Shown here: positions 1-7,662 of the stretch, in pieces
How positions within the stretch are numbered: the first letter of the stretch is position 1
Layout of the letters: each line of letters begins with the position of its first letter
Source: DATKHR01 sp035510155
GTDB lineage: Bacteria > Acidobacteriota > Vicinamibacteria > Vicinamibacterales > CAVVIG01
Assembly (NCBI GenBank): GCA_035510155.1
Contig: DATKHR010000244.1
Coordinates: 1 to 12,027 of the forward strand
Length of the DNA stretch: 12,027 nucleotides
Direction: 5' to 3'
Program-made: the position numbers and the translations under genes
The notes under the pieces: generated by a model
What the model was told of the DNA's origin: nothing
The model's database searches: none
What the model saw: the letters and a program-made list of their open reading frames with translations, nothing else

Positions 1-1
1 G

Positions 2-421
2 GCGTACTTCAACGGTGCCGGCGGCTGCAACCGATGCCACTCGCCAACAGGAGACTTGAAAGGCATCGGTTCCCGCTATGACGGTCCAAGCCTCCAGGCG
101 CTCATTGCCTTCGGGACGATGAGGGGAGGACGTGGGCGCGGCGAGGCGGCCGACCCGTCGCGGACGGGCGCGTCGCGGAGCGCCCGCAGAGCCGCCGTGA
201 CGCTGCCCTCCGGTGAAACGTTCTCCGGCATGCTCGTCCGCTTGACGGACTTCGACATCACCATCCGCGACGACGACGGCAGGACGCTTTCCTGGCTGCG
301 TAACGGCAGCACCCCGAAAGTGCACGTGACGAATCCCCTCCAAGGACACGTCGACCTGCTGCCGAAATATACAGACGCGAACATTCACGATCTGGCCGCG
401 TACCTGGTGACGCTGAGGTGA
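2..421 (+). CDS. c-type cytochrome, 5'-truncated (C-terminal 139 residues)
   Basis: The reading frame is open from the left edge to TGA at 419-421, so the true start lies outside the window. The TTG at 56 is not the start, because the conserved heme site lies before it. Visible residues 9-13 read CNRCH, the CxxCH site for covalent heme c. The tail (about 109-139) has the NPLQGH...LLPKYTD...DLAAYLVTLR pattern of small cytochromes, ending in the C-terminal helix. Between them, residues about 45-108 hold an Arg/Gly-rich linker and a strand-rich segment (VTLPSGE...GMLVRL...DGRTLSW) that ordinary small cytochromes lack. No Met lies just before the C-terminal helix, so the sixth heme ligand is unclear. 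The gene sits 25 bases before the quinoprotein homologue, which suggests it is its electron-transfer partner. It is probably exported, but the signal peptide is not visible. Family assignment is firm; partner and function are inferred. Confidence 0.86.
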   Translation, partial: AYFNGAGGCNRCHSPTGDLKGIGSRYDGPSLQALIAFGTMRGGRGRGEAADPSRTGASRSARRAAVTLPSGETFSGMLVRLTDFDITIRDDDGRTLSWLRNGSTPKVHVTNPLQGHVDLLPKYTDANIHDLAAYLVTLR

Positions 422-436
422 CGTCTAGCTCGCGGC

Positions 437-440
437 GAGG
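437..440 (+). promoter_or_regulatory. Shine-Dalgarno (GAGG) deciding the quinoprotein start
   Basis: GAGG directly abuts an ATG at 441 and lies six bases before a second in-frame ATG at 447. Only the second has normal ribosome spacing. It also gives a cleaner signal peptide (MKLLHTLL), so 447 is the likelier start. Confidence 0.6.
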
Positions 441-446
441 ATGCCC

Positions 447-2090
447 ATGAAACTGCTTCACACGCTGCTGGCGGTGTGCTCGGTCGCCCTGCCGATCGCC
501 GTCCTGGCACAAGGAGCGGATCGGTCGCGCCTCGCGGCGTTTCCGGATGCGTGGCCGACGCATTACGGCGACTACTCCGGGCGGCGGTACAGCCCACTTG
601 CTCAGATCACCGTGAGCAACGTGAAAACACTGTCGCTCGCGTGGATCCATCGGGCTATCGGCCAGGAGACCGAGAACGTTGGCGGCGAGTATCGGGCCGG
701 CGACCCGTACTACTGGGGCCGGCCGCAGCCGAACGTGACGATCAAGTCGACGCCGCTGATGACGAATGGTGTGCTGTATTTCGCGGCTCCCGATCACGCG
801 TACGCAATCGATGCACGCACCGGCAGGCCAATCTGGCACTACTTCTGGCGCACGCGCGGCGGCATCCACATCGGCAACCGGGGCGTCGGCCTGTACGGGA
901 ACATGCTCTTTTTCGAGACGCCGGACTGCTACTTGGTTTCCCTCGACGCGTCCACTGGCAAGGAACGCTGGCACAAAGAGATCGCGGATGTCCGGCAGGA
1001 GTACTTCTGCACTCCTGCGCCCATCATCATCGGACGACATGTCATCGTCGGCATCGGCGGCGATTCGCTCGACGTGCAGGGTTACCTCGAGTCGTACGAG
1101 CCCGAAACCGGTGAGCGTCAATGGCGCTGGTACACCACGCCGCAGAAGATGGGCGAGCCTGGATCGGAGACCTGGCCGGACGAATACGCCATGACGCACG
1201 GGGGAGGGATGACGTGGCTGCCGCCAACCTACGATCCCGAGCTGAACCTCCTCTACATCCCCACCGGGAATCCGAATCCGGTCTTCGCACCACAGAGCCG
1301 CAAGGGCGACAACCTCTACACTTGCGCGCTCGTCGCGCTCAACCCCGACACGGGAACGATGGCGTGGTATTTCCAGACCTCGCCGCACGACACTCACGAT
1401 TGGGACAGCGCCCAGGTACCCGTGCTGATCGACGGCCAAGTTGATGGACGGCCCAGGAAGCTCGTCGCGCAGGCTGCGCGCAACGGGTACTACTTCCTGA
1501 TCGATCGCACGAACGGCAAGAGCGTATTGACCCGGCCCTATGTGGACTTCATGAACTGGTCGCTTGGCGTGAACGCGAACGGGCAGCCGATCAACAACCC
1601 TGCGAAAGACGCGACGGTTGACGGGGTGCTCGTCTCGCCCGGCTCGGCCACCAACTGGCCTCCCCCGAGCTTCAGTCCCAGGACGGGACTGCTTTATGTC
1701 GGAACGTCGCAGTCATATAACCTGCAGTACCTCACCGACACGGACGAACGGCCCGAAGGCTACGGCGGGGGCGCGGTCGGGCCAGGCGGCGGTGGCGGCC
1801 GAGAAAGCTACATCAAAGCGATCGACTACCGCACCGGCAACGTGCGCTGGAGACACGCGCTATTCGAAGGCGGTGCGATGGGCCTGCTGACGACGGGCGG
1901 CGACCTCCTCTTTGGCGGCGACGGGTCGGGGAATTTCGTTGCGTACGATGCGTCGACGGGGGATCCGGTCTGGCACGCGGGGCTCGCAGCAAACCCGTCG
2001 AATGCTCCGATCACGTTCATGCTCGACGACCAGCAATTCCTCGTGGTTGGCGCCGGAGACTCGTTGTACGCGTTTACGCTGGCCCGGTGA
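447..2090 (+). CDS. PQQ-dehydrogenase-like quinoprotein (probable 'empty' quinoprotein)
   Basis: The protein has 547 residues from the ATG at 447; an ATG at 441 would add two. Residues 1-22 form a Sec signal peptide (MKLL..., hydrophobic core, ending VLAQG), so it is probably periplasmic. The eight-bladed quinoprotein propeller is clear from repeated W-docking motifs such as ALNPDTG..AW, SLDASTGKERW and SYEPETGERQW. Active-site landmarks kept are GGGMTW (Trp257, normally stacking on PQQ), TGNPNP (Asn275, a calcium ligand) and the HDTHDWD region (Asp318, at the catalytic Asp). The segment that normally reads GAE-x-GVRG reads GDSLDVQG, so the Glu that binds Ca/PQQ is Ser207 and the Arg is Gln. 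No adjacent Cys pair is present. There is no heme domain; the upstream cytochrome gene may supply one. I recall that NCBI names such Acidobacteria-restricted proteins 'acido-empty-quinoprotein'. The fold is certain; whether it binds PQQ or has dehydrogenase activity is doubtful. Confidence 0.93.
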   Translation: MKLLHTLLAVCSVALPIAVLAQGADRSRLAAFPDAWPTHYGDYSGRRYSPLAQITVSNVKTLSLAWIHRAIGQETENVGGEYRAGDPYYWGRPQPNVTIKSTPLMTNGVLYFAAPDHAYAIDARTGRPIWHYFWRTRGGIHIGNRGVGLYGNMLFFETPDCYLVSLDASTGKERWHKEIADVRQEYFCTPAPIIIGRHVIVGIGGDSLDVQGYLESYEPETGERQWRWYTTPQKMGEPGSETWPDEYAMTHGGGMTWLPPTYDPELNLLYIPTGNPNPVFAPQSRKGDNLYTCALVALNPDTGTMAWYFQTSPHDTHDWDSAQVPVLIDGQVDGRPRKLVAQAARNGYYFLIDRTNGKSVLTRPYVDFMNWSLGVNANGQPINNPAKDATVDGVLVSPGSATNWPPPSFSPRTGLLYVGTSQSYNLQYLTDTDERPEGYGGGAVGPGGGGGRESYIKAIDYRTGNVRWRHALFEGGAMGLLTTGGDLLFGGDGSGNFVAYDASTGDPVWHAGLAANPSNAPITFMLDDQQFLVVGAGDSLYAFTLAR

Positions 2091-2101
2091 CCTGTACCAA
2101 C

Positions 2102-2803
2102 ATGAACCGACGCGCATTTCTTGAGCGCACGCTTGTCGGCGGAGCCGCAGCGACGCTTGGCCTGTCTCGGGTGCCATCACGCAACGCCGGCGTCCATTGG
2201 CGGATTGGATGCTTCAACCGTCCGTGGACGACGTGGAACTTCGACGAAGCGTTGAAGCAAATCAAAGCGGCCGGCTACCAGACCACCGGCCTGCTCACGC
2301 GCACGAAGGACGAGCCGTTCATTGGCGCCGACGCCTCACCGGACTACCTGGCGAGGCTGCAACAGCGGCTTGCCGGCAGCGGCCTGACTGTAAACATGGG
2401 CGCGCTGCGTTCGCGGCACGACATTCCGCTGGGCGATTCGATCAACGAAGTTCGTCGTCAGATCGAGAACGCGGGCGCGCTGGCATTGCCTTATCTGCTC
2501 ACGTTCGGCGTCGACAAGCCGGGGGAATACGAGCACTACTACAAGGTCATGAGCGATGCGGCTGCGTACGCGGAGGAGCACCGGATCAAGCTGGTGATGA
2601 AGCCACACGGCGGCAGCAGCGGCGCGTCGGATGAAATCATGGCAGCTATGCGAGCGGTTCATCATCCGAACTTCAAGATCTGGTATGACGCCGCCGATCA
2701 TGGTCGAGTGTTGCAAGGTGGGCCAAACTGCGGAAGAGACGGCGGCGAACGCGCGGGCAAATCGAGTGTACCTCGAAGCTGTCCTGGCGCAGGTCTGAGT
2801 TGA
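2102..2803 (+). CDS. Tat-exported TIM-barrel sugar isomerase-like protein, truncated by deletion/frameshift
   Basis: The ORF encodes 233 residues from the ATG at 2102. A GTG at 2087 overlapping the previous stop would add MTCT N-terminally and spoil the signal peptide. Residues 3-7 (RRAFL) plus a hydrophobic stretch form a twin-arginine signal. Residues about 33-197 match the xylose-isomerase-like TIM-barrel family (AP endonuclease 2 type), including MKPHGG (166-171) and FKIWYDA (191-197). After residue 197 the sequence becomes Gly/Arg/Cys-rich nonsense (GRVLQGGPNCGRDGGERAGK...). Another frame carries the family's expected C-terminus at 2691-2798. About one fifth of the barrel, roughly 60 residues including strands with metal ligands, is missing. 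The gene lies 11 bases after the quinoprotein stop and 12 bases before the next gene. As written the product should not fold into a complete barrel, so this is a probable pseudogene or an assembly error. Confidence 0.85.
   Translation: MNRRAFLERTLVGGAAATLGLSRVPSRNAGVHWRIGCFNRPWTTWNFDEALKQIKAAGYQTTGLLTRTKDEPFIGADASPDYLARLQQRLAGSGLTVNMGALRSRHDIPLGDSINEVRRQIENAGALALPYLLTFGVDKPGEYEHYYKVMSDAAAYAEEHRIKLVMKPHGGSSGASDEIMAAMRAVHHPNFKIWYDAADHGRVLQGGPNCGRDGGERAGKSSVPRSCPGAGLS
2691..2798 (+). pseudogene. Out-of-frame C-terminal remnant of the 2102 TIM-barrel gene
   Basis: In the frame one base past that of the 2102 ORF, this stretch reads PPIMVECCKVG, then QTAEETAANARANRVYLEAV, and stops at TGA 2796-2798. 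This is the usual last strand and helix of the same TIM-barrel family: a final '(G)PIMVEC' metal-ligand Glu, then a helix rich in Ala/Asn/Arg. It has no ribosome site of its own, and its only in-frame ATG (2700) is inside the strand. The break falls between about 2690 and 2694, where the bases read GCCGCC, a short direct repeat suited to a slippage or microhomology deletion. Family identity is from memory of homologous sequences and was not aligned here. Confidence 0.74.
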
Positions 2804-2804
2804 C

Positions 2805-2810
2805 AGGAGG
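2805..2810 (+). promoter_or_regulatory. Consensus Shine-Dalgarno AGGAGG
   Basis: A perfect AGGAGG lies five bases before the ATG at 2816. It is the best ribosome-binding site in the window. It suggests that the second TIM-barrel gene is translated independently of the damaged gene before it. Confidence 0.85.
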
Positions 2811-2815
2811 GTCGC

Positions 2816-3745
<930 letters not shown>

Positions 3746-3798
3746 GGCGCAGGCGCGCCGGCCGATTATGGCGACCTCGAGAGGTTAGGCCCACACAA

Positions 3799-4911
3799 AT
3801 GGCCACTCGCGCGGAGAAGCTCGGCGTCGCCGTGTGCGGCGCCGGCTGGTGCGCATCACAACACATTGCCGCATTTCAGCGAAATCCGCACGCGGTGATC
3901 ACCTGGATCTGCGGACGCGACCCGGACCGGTCGCGCGCGGCCGCGGTGAACGGCGGTGTCGCGCTTTCCGATGTTCGCATCACCACGAGCTACGACGAGG
4001 TGCTCGCGGCGCGCAACGTGGATATCGTTTCGATTGCGACACCCAACCACCTGCACGCCGACCAGGCCGTGGCCGCCGCCCGGGCGGGCAAGCACTTCGT
4101 CCTCGAAAAGCCGCCCGGCCTGGACGCCGCGGAGCTCGTCCGCATTCGCAGCGCCGTGCGCGGCGCGGGCGTTCGAACGATCGTGTCCTTCGTGCTTCGA
4201 TACAACGCCCACCTCAAGTTTGCGCGGTGGCTGCGCGCAGAGGGCTGGCTGGGTCAGATCCGCTTTGCCCGAGCGCAGTATTTGTCCCGCGTTACGGACT
4301 GGTACAGCGGTTGGGACTGGCTCCGAACGCGCGAGAGCGGACGCAGCCATTTGCTCGCAGCCGGCTGCCACGCGGTGGACGCCCTCCGTTGGTGCTCGGG
4401 GCTGGAGCCGCTCGCCGTGAGCGCGTTCCACACGCGTTTCACCGATGGGTACGAGTGGCCGACTTCCATCATCGCGAACATGACGCTCCCGGGATCCGCG
4501 CTCGGCCACGTCAGCAGCTCGACCGATTTCATGCTGCCGTACACATTCCTCGTGGAGCTGATGGGCGATCGCGCGACGCTCCGGCAGGAGTTGCTGCAGT
4601 GGCTCGATACGCCTCTCGACCTCGAGGCGCTTGCCGCCGCCAATCCGTTCCCGGACGTCTGCTTGCACCCGGCGAAGGACGCCGCCGGTCGGCCGGCCAT
4701 CCGCGTCGAGTGCGTGATGCCCGAGTCGGCAGACGTCAGTCATCACCCGTTTCAAGCCGAGATAGACGAGATCGTCGCGTGTGTGCTCGACGGGCGCGAG
4801 ACGTCGATCAGCGTGTTCGAAGCGCAGAAAACGATGGAAGTGTGCCTGGCGGCCGATCGGTCCGCGCAACTCGGCGGCCAGCCGGTCGCTCTGCCGTTGA
4901 TCATAGACTGA
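3799..4911 (+). CDS. Gfo/Idh/MocA family NAD(P)-dependent oxidoreductase
   Basis: The protein has 370 residues, typical for the family, and no signal peptide, so it is probably cytoplasmic. The N-terminal Rossmann fold shows VAVCGAGWCASQH (10-22) for dinucleotide binding, and SIATPNHLHADQAV follows strand four. EKPPG (103-107) carries Lys104, the usual catalytic lysine. The C-terminal beta-sheet domain includes GCHAVDALRW (189-198) with His191 of the active site. Four residues before that His, most relatives have Asp, but here there is Ala187. Family members oxidise or reduce sugar and cyclitol hydroxyl/keto groups. The gene starts 53 bases after the TIM-barrel gene. The nearest purine-rich ribosome site (GAGAGG, 3779-3784) is rather far upstream (14 bases), so translation initiation may be weak. 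Together with the TIM-barrel genes it suggests carbohydrate or cyclitol metabolism; the substrate cannot be read. Confidence 0.95.
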   Translation: MATRAEKLGVAVCGAGWCASQHIAAFQRNPHAVITWICGRDPDRSRAAAVNGGVALSDVRITTSYDEVLAARNVDIVSIATPNHLHADQAVAAARAGKHFVLEKPPGLDAAELVRIRSAVRGAGVRTIVSFVLRYNAHLKFARWLRAEGWLGQIRFARAQYLSRVTDWYSGWDWLRTRESGRSHLLAAGCHAVDALRWCSGLEPLAVSAFHTRFTDGYEWPTSIIANMTLPGSALGHVSSSTDFMLPYTFLVELMGDRATLRQELLQWLDTPLDLEALAAANPFPDVCLHPAKDAAGRPAIRVECVMPESADVSHHPFQAEIDEIVACVLDGRETSISVFEAQKTMEVCLAADRSAQLGGQPVALPLIID

Positions 4912-4963
4912 CCGGCACATCAAGATTCGTGAGCTGCGTGATGACGTCGTGCGCTGAGGCCCT

Positions 4964-5836
4964 CTACACAGGCCTCTGTCCCGACAGAAACCGGTCGACG
5001 CGGCGCGCCAGATCTTTTAGGTACTCCACGTCGCCCCCCGCGACCTCCGTCGTGAAGAATCCTCGATACCCTACATCGCTGAAGGCGCGCCCGACTTCGC
5101 GCCAGTCGATGTCGCCGTCGCCGATGTTCGTCCACGCGAAGCGTCCGTTCGGCCGATCGAGGTGAAAGTCCTTGAGGTGCACCTTCGAGATGCGGGCGCC
5201 GAGCGTGCGAATCCAGTCCTGCGGGTATCCATAGAAGACGACGTTGCCGACGTCGAAGTACGCCTTCAGCCATGGGGAATCGAGCTCGTCGACGTAGCGG
5301 GCGAATTCGAGCGGACTCAGCAGGAACTTGTTCCAGACCTCCTCGACGGCGACGATCACTCGCAGCTCGCCCGCGACGGGCAGTACCCGCTCTCGAATGA
5401 CCTGCTGGGACCTCGTCCAGGCGTCTCGGTACGACGTAGCCTGATCGACGACAGCCGGTACGAGCAGCACAGCGTCGGCGCCCCACCTCGCCGCGTTACG
5501 CAGAGAGGTGTCCAGCCCTGCGACGCTTCGATTCACGACGTCGCGATCCCCGCTCGACAGCGGGAAGCGCCAGTGATCGACGTTCATCACGGAATGAATT
5601 CGCAGGCCGGTCTTGTCGGCCGCGTCGCGAATCTCCGCAGCCTCTTCCTCACGGGCGACCGTCTGCATCTCGATCGCGTCGAATCCCGCCTCGCGCGCGA
5701 TTGCGAAGCGCTCAGCGTAGGAGGCATCTTTCGGGAGCACGGAGATGAGGACGGCTTTTTGGGGGCGAAGCGTCGGCTGCAGCGCTGGCAGCAATGTCGC
5801 GGCTGCAGCCGATTGCAGAAACGTCCGGCGATCCAT
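4964..5836 (-). CDS. Tat-exported TIM-barrel sugar phosphate isomerase/epimerase
   Basis: The protein has 290 residues from the ATG at 5836. The reading frame stays open far upstream, but that extension is only the shadow of the GMC gene. The start is supported by MDRRTFLQ plus a hydrophobic run, a twin-arginine signal, and by the TGATG overlap (one base) with the GMC stop. The barrel has all four expected metal ligands: Glu165 (AVEEVW), Asp195 (YFDVGN), His220 (KVHLKD) and Glu264 (TTEVAG). It also has FDAIEMQ (52-58) of an early strand and the IGDGDIDW motif (238-245) before the last helix. Of the three TIM-barrel proteins in the window, this one has the most complete active site. It is the last gene of the minus-strand operon, right behind the dehydrogenase, so its natural substrate is plausibly the oxidised sugar. 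Relatives include hexulose-6-phosphate isomerase, sugar 3-epimerases and inosose dehydratase; a periplasmic copy should not act on a phosphorylated sugar. Confidence 0.94.
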   Translation of the reverse strand: MDRRTFLQSAAAATLLPALQPTLRPQKAVLISVLPKDASYAERFAIAREAGFDAIEMQTVAREEEAAEIRDAADKTGLRIHSVMNVDHWRFPLSSGDRDVVNRSVAGLDTSLRNAARWGADAVLLVPAVVDQATSYRDAWTRSQQVIRERVLPVAGELRVIVAVEEVWNKFLLSPLEFARYVDELDSPWLKAYFDVGNVVFYGYPQDWIRTLGARISKVHLKDFHLDRPNGRFAWTNIGDGDIDWREVGRAFSDVGYRGFFTTEVAGGDVEYLKDLARRVDRFLSGQRPV

Positions 5837-7662
5837 CACGCGTCGCCGGCCCGCAGGCGTTCCTTCAGAAAATCGATGGTCCGCCATGCCAACGCGAGAA
5901 TCGACCACGTGGTATTTTGCGTGCCGCCGCACACGAACGGCGCCGCGTCGGCGATGTAAACGTTTTTCGCGTCGTGCAGACGGCAGAAGCGGTCGGTGAC
6001 CGACGTTCGGGGATCGTCGCCCATGCGCGCGGTTCCGATCTCGTGAATCGACCACCCGGGCGGTAGCGGCTCGCGCTCGATCTTGATGTCCTCGGCATGG
6101 GCGGCCGCCAGCATCTCCTCGATAGAGTCGGCCATGTCCCTGGCCATCTTTTGCTCGTTGTCGCCGAATTTGTAGTCGAACCGAAGTACTGGAATGCCCC
6201 ACGCGTCCTTGATCGCCGCATCAAGCGTGACGCGGTTCTCCTTGCGCGGCAGGACCTCGCCAAAGCCGCCGAAGCTGATGAGGGCGGGATAATGCCTGCG
6301 CACGCTCGACTTGAACGCTTTTCCGTACCCCGCGATCTCGTGCGCCATGGTCGGGTACTCGGCGCAGCCGCCGCCACCCTGAAAATGGTAGCCGCGGATG
6401 AAATCCGGATGCCGATCGGTCAGGTTCCGAAATCGCGGAATGTACGGGGACACGGGACGCCCGTCGTCGAGGGTCGTTTCGGTGCCGATTCGAGCCGGGA
6501 TGTACCCGCTGCCCCGGATTCCCATAAGGTGCTCGCTCAAATAGCAACCGAGAAGGCCCGATGAGTTTCCGAGCCCGCTCGGATGCCAGGTCGACCTCGA
6601 GTTGAGCAGAATCCGCGTCGTGTCGAGTGTACCGGCGCCGAGGACGACGACCGGGGCCTTGAAATCCAATACCTCATTCGTATTCGCGTCGATGACGCGC
6701 ACGCCGCTGGCGCGATTCGACGCTTCGCCCAGGAGCACTTCGGAGACGATAGAGTAGGGGCGCACAGTCACGTTGCCGCTGTCGCGCGCCGGATAGATCA
6801 ACGCCGTGGGCGAGTGGAACGCTGCCTGAATGTCGCATCCGCGCCCGCACCGACCGCGGCCAGCGCAGCGCGCGCGATACTTGTTGTTCAGAACGCCGTC
6901 GGTCGTGACCCCCGCGCGGCCCGGAATGTAGTGGCGTCCCATCTTCGCGATGGCGCGTTTGAAAGCCACCTCGACACAGTTCAGCTTCGACGGCCGCTGG
7001 AACACGCCGTCGGGCACTTGAATGAGCCCTTCGTTCGTCCCCGAGCATCCGAGCAGCACGTCGACCTTGTCGTAATACGGCTTCACATCGTCGTACGAGA
7101 TCGGCCAGTCGACGTCGAAGCCGTCGCGGCTGGCGGCGCCGAACTGCAGCGGGCCGTACCGCAACGCCCCCCGGCCCCAGAAATTTGTCTTCCCCCCGAG
7201 GATGCGGGCCCGAACCCACGAGTACGGTGTGCCGGTCGTCGGGTGCTGCCGCTCGTCCACCACCCAATTGCGCGTGAACTGATTGCCCGCGTACGACAGC
7301 ACCTTAGTGTGCTTCTTGAACGCGGGATTCGACCCGTACGGACGATCGAGAAAGCTGTACTCGGCGACCGCGATCGGGCGCTCGCCGGGGGGCAGCCGAC
7401 CTCGCCGATTCGAGGCGTAGGGCCACTCCATCGTCCGATACTCGGTACGGACGTCGATCATCCGGCCGGCTTCGAGCAACAACACCTTGACGCCCGCCAT
7501 CGCAAGCTGGAACGCCGCCATCCCGCCGGCTGCCCCGCTACCGACAACGATGACGTCCCAGCGATCGCTGCCCGGCTTGATCGAATCGGCGAGCCGCCTG
7601 GACTCCCCCAGCGCGCGTGTCAGATTGACGTTGAGCGTCGGATCATCCTGCATGGTCGTCAC
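5836..7662 (-). CDS. GMC-family FAD-dependent sugar dehydrogenase, catalytic subunit
   Basis: The protein has 608 residues from the GTG at 7662; an ATG at 7653 would remove three. The FAD-binding motif is VVGSGAAGG (39-47) with LLLEAG at strand two. RILGGKTNFWGRG (153-165) is the conserved flavin-loop region. Residues 266-276 form C-x5-C-x3-C, matching the spacing of the cysteines that hold a 3Fe-4S cluster in bacterial FAD-dependent glucose dehydrogenase. The C-terminal GMC_oxred_C domain supplies the active-site pair His540 (IHEIGTARMG) and Asn583 (GTQNTTW). It has no signal peptide. In related complexes the small subunit carries it across the membrane by Tat, and that subunit is encoded immediately upstream with a GTGA four-base overlap. 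It probably oxidises a sugar, glycoside or polyol and passes electrons outward. The cytochrome c subunit often found with such enzymes is not in this operon. The exact substrate (glucose, gluconate, glycoside C3) is not decidable. Confidence 0.97.
   Translation of the reverse strand: MTTMQDDPTLNVNLTRALGESRRLADSIKPGSDRWDVIVVGSGAAGGMAAFQLAMAGVKVLLLEAGRMIDVRTEYRTMEWPYASNRRGRLPPGERPIAVAEYSFLDRPYGSNPAFKKHTKVLSYAGNQFTRNWVVDERQHPTTGTPYSWVRARILGGKTNFWGRGALRYGPLQFGAASRDGFDVDWPISYDDVKPYYDKVDVLLGCSGTNEGLIQVPDGVFQRPSKLNCVEVAFKRAIAKMGRHYIPGRAGVTTDGVLNNKYRARCAGRGRCGRGCDIQAAFHSPTALIYPARDSGNVTVRPYSIVSEVLLGEASNRASGVRVIDANTNEVLDFKAPVVVLGAGTLDTTRILLNSRSTWHPSGLGNSSGLLGCYLSEHLMGIRGSGYIPARIGTETTLDDGRPVSPYIPRFRNLTDRHPDFIRGYHFQGGGGCAEYPTMAHEIAGYGKAFKSSVRRHYPALISFGGFGEVLPRKENRVTLDAAIKDAWGIPVLRFDYKFGDNEQKMARDMADSIEEMLAAAHAEDIKIEREPLPPGWSIHEIGTARMGDDPRTSVTDRFCRLHDAKNVYIADAAPFVCGGTQNTTWSILALAWRTIDFLKERLRAGDA

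Noticed and set aside
258..1439. 393-codon open frame on the minus strand opposite the quinoprotein
   Set aside because: It is a high-GC shadow: Arg/Val/Asp-rich composition, no domain, and it lies opposite an obviously conserved protein.
2087..2101. GTG at 2087 as start of the first TIM-barrel gene (GTGA overlap)
   Set aside because: The ATG at 2102 gives MNRRAFLER, a standard Tat N-terminus. The overlap is still possible, so this is a preference and not proof.
3752..3759. Palindrome GGCGCGCC between the second TIM-barrel gene and the oxidoreductase gene
   Set aside because: An eight-base GC palindrome is expected by chance in DNA of this composition; no second copy or operator-like context is seen.
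4956..4976. Inverted repeat GAGGCC-9 bases-GGCCTC in the convergent junction as a terminator
   Set aside because: The stem is only six pairs with a nine-base loop and no T-run on either side, and it covers the minus-strand stop codon. It is too weak to call.
3834..5165. 443-codon plus-strand open frame overlapping the Gfo/Idh/MocA gene and running past it
   Set aside because: Arg-rich out-of-frame reading of a conserved oxidoreductase and, past 4964, antisense of the TIM-barrel gene. No recognisable motif.
5837..6202. N-terminal extension of the 4964-5836 gene
   Set aside because: The frame stays open, but the extension is a shadow of the GMC gene; the Tat signal and TGATG overlap mark 5836 as the start.
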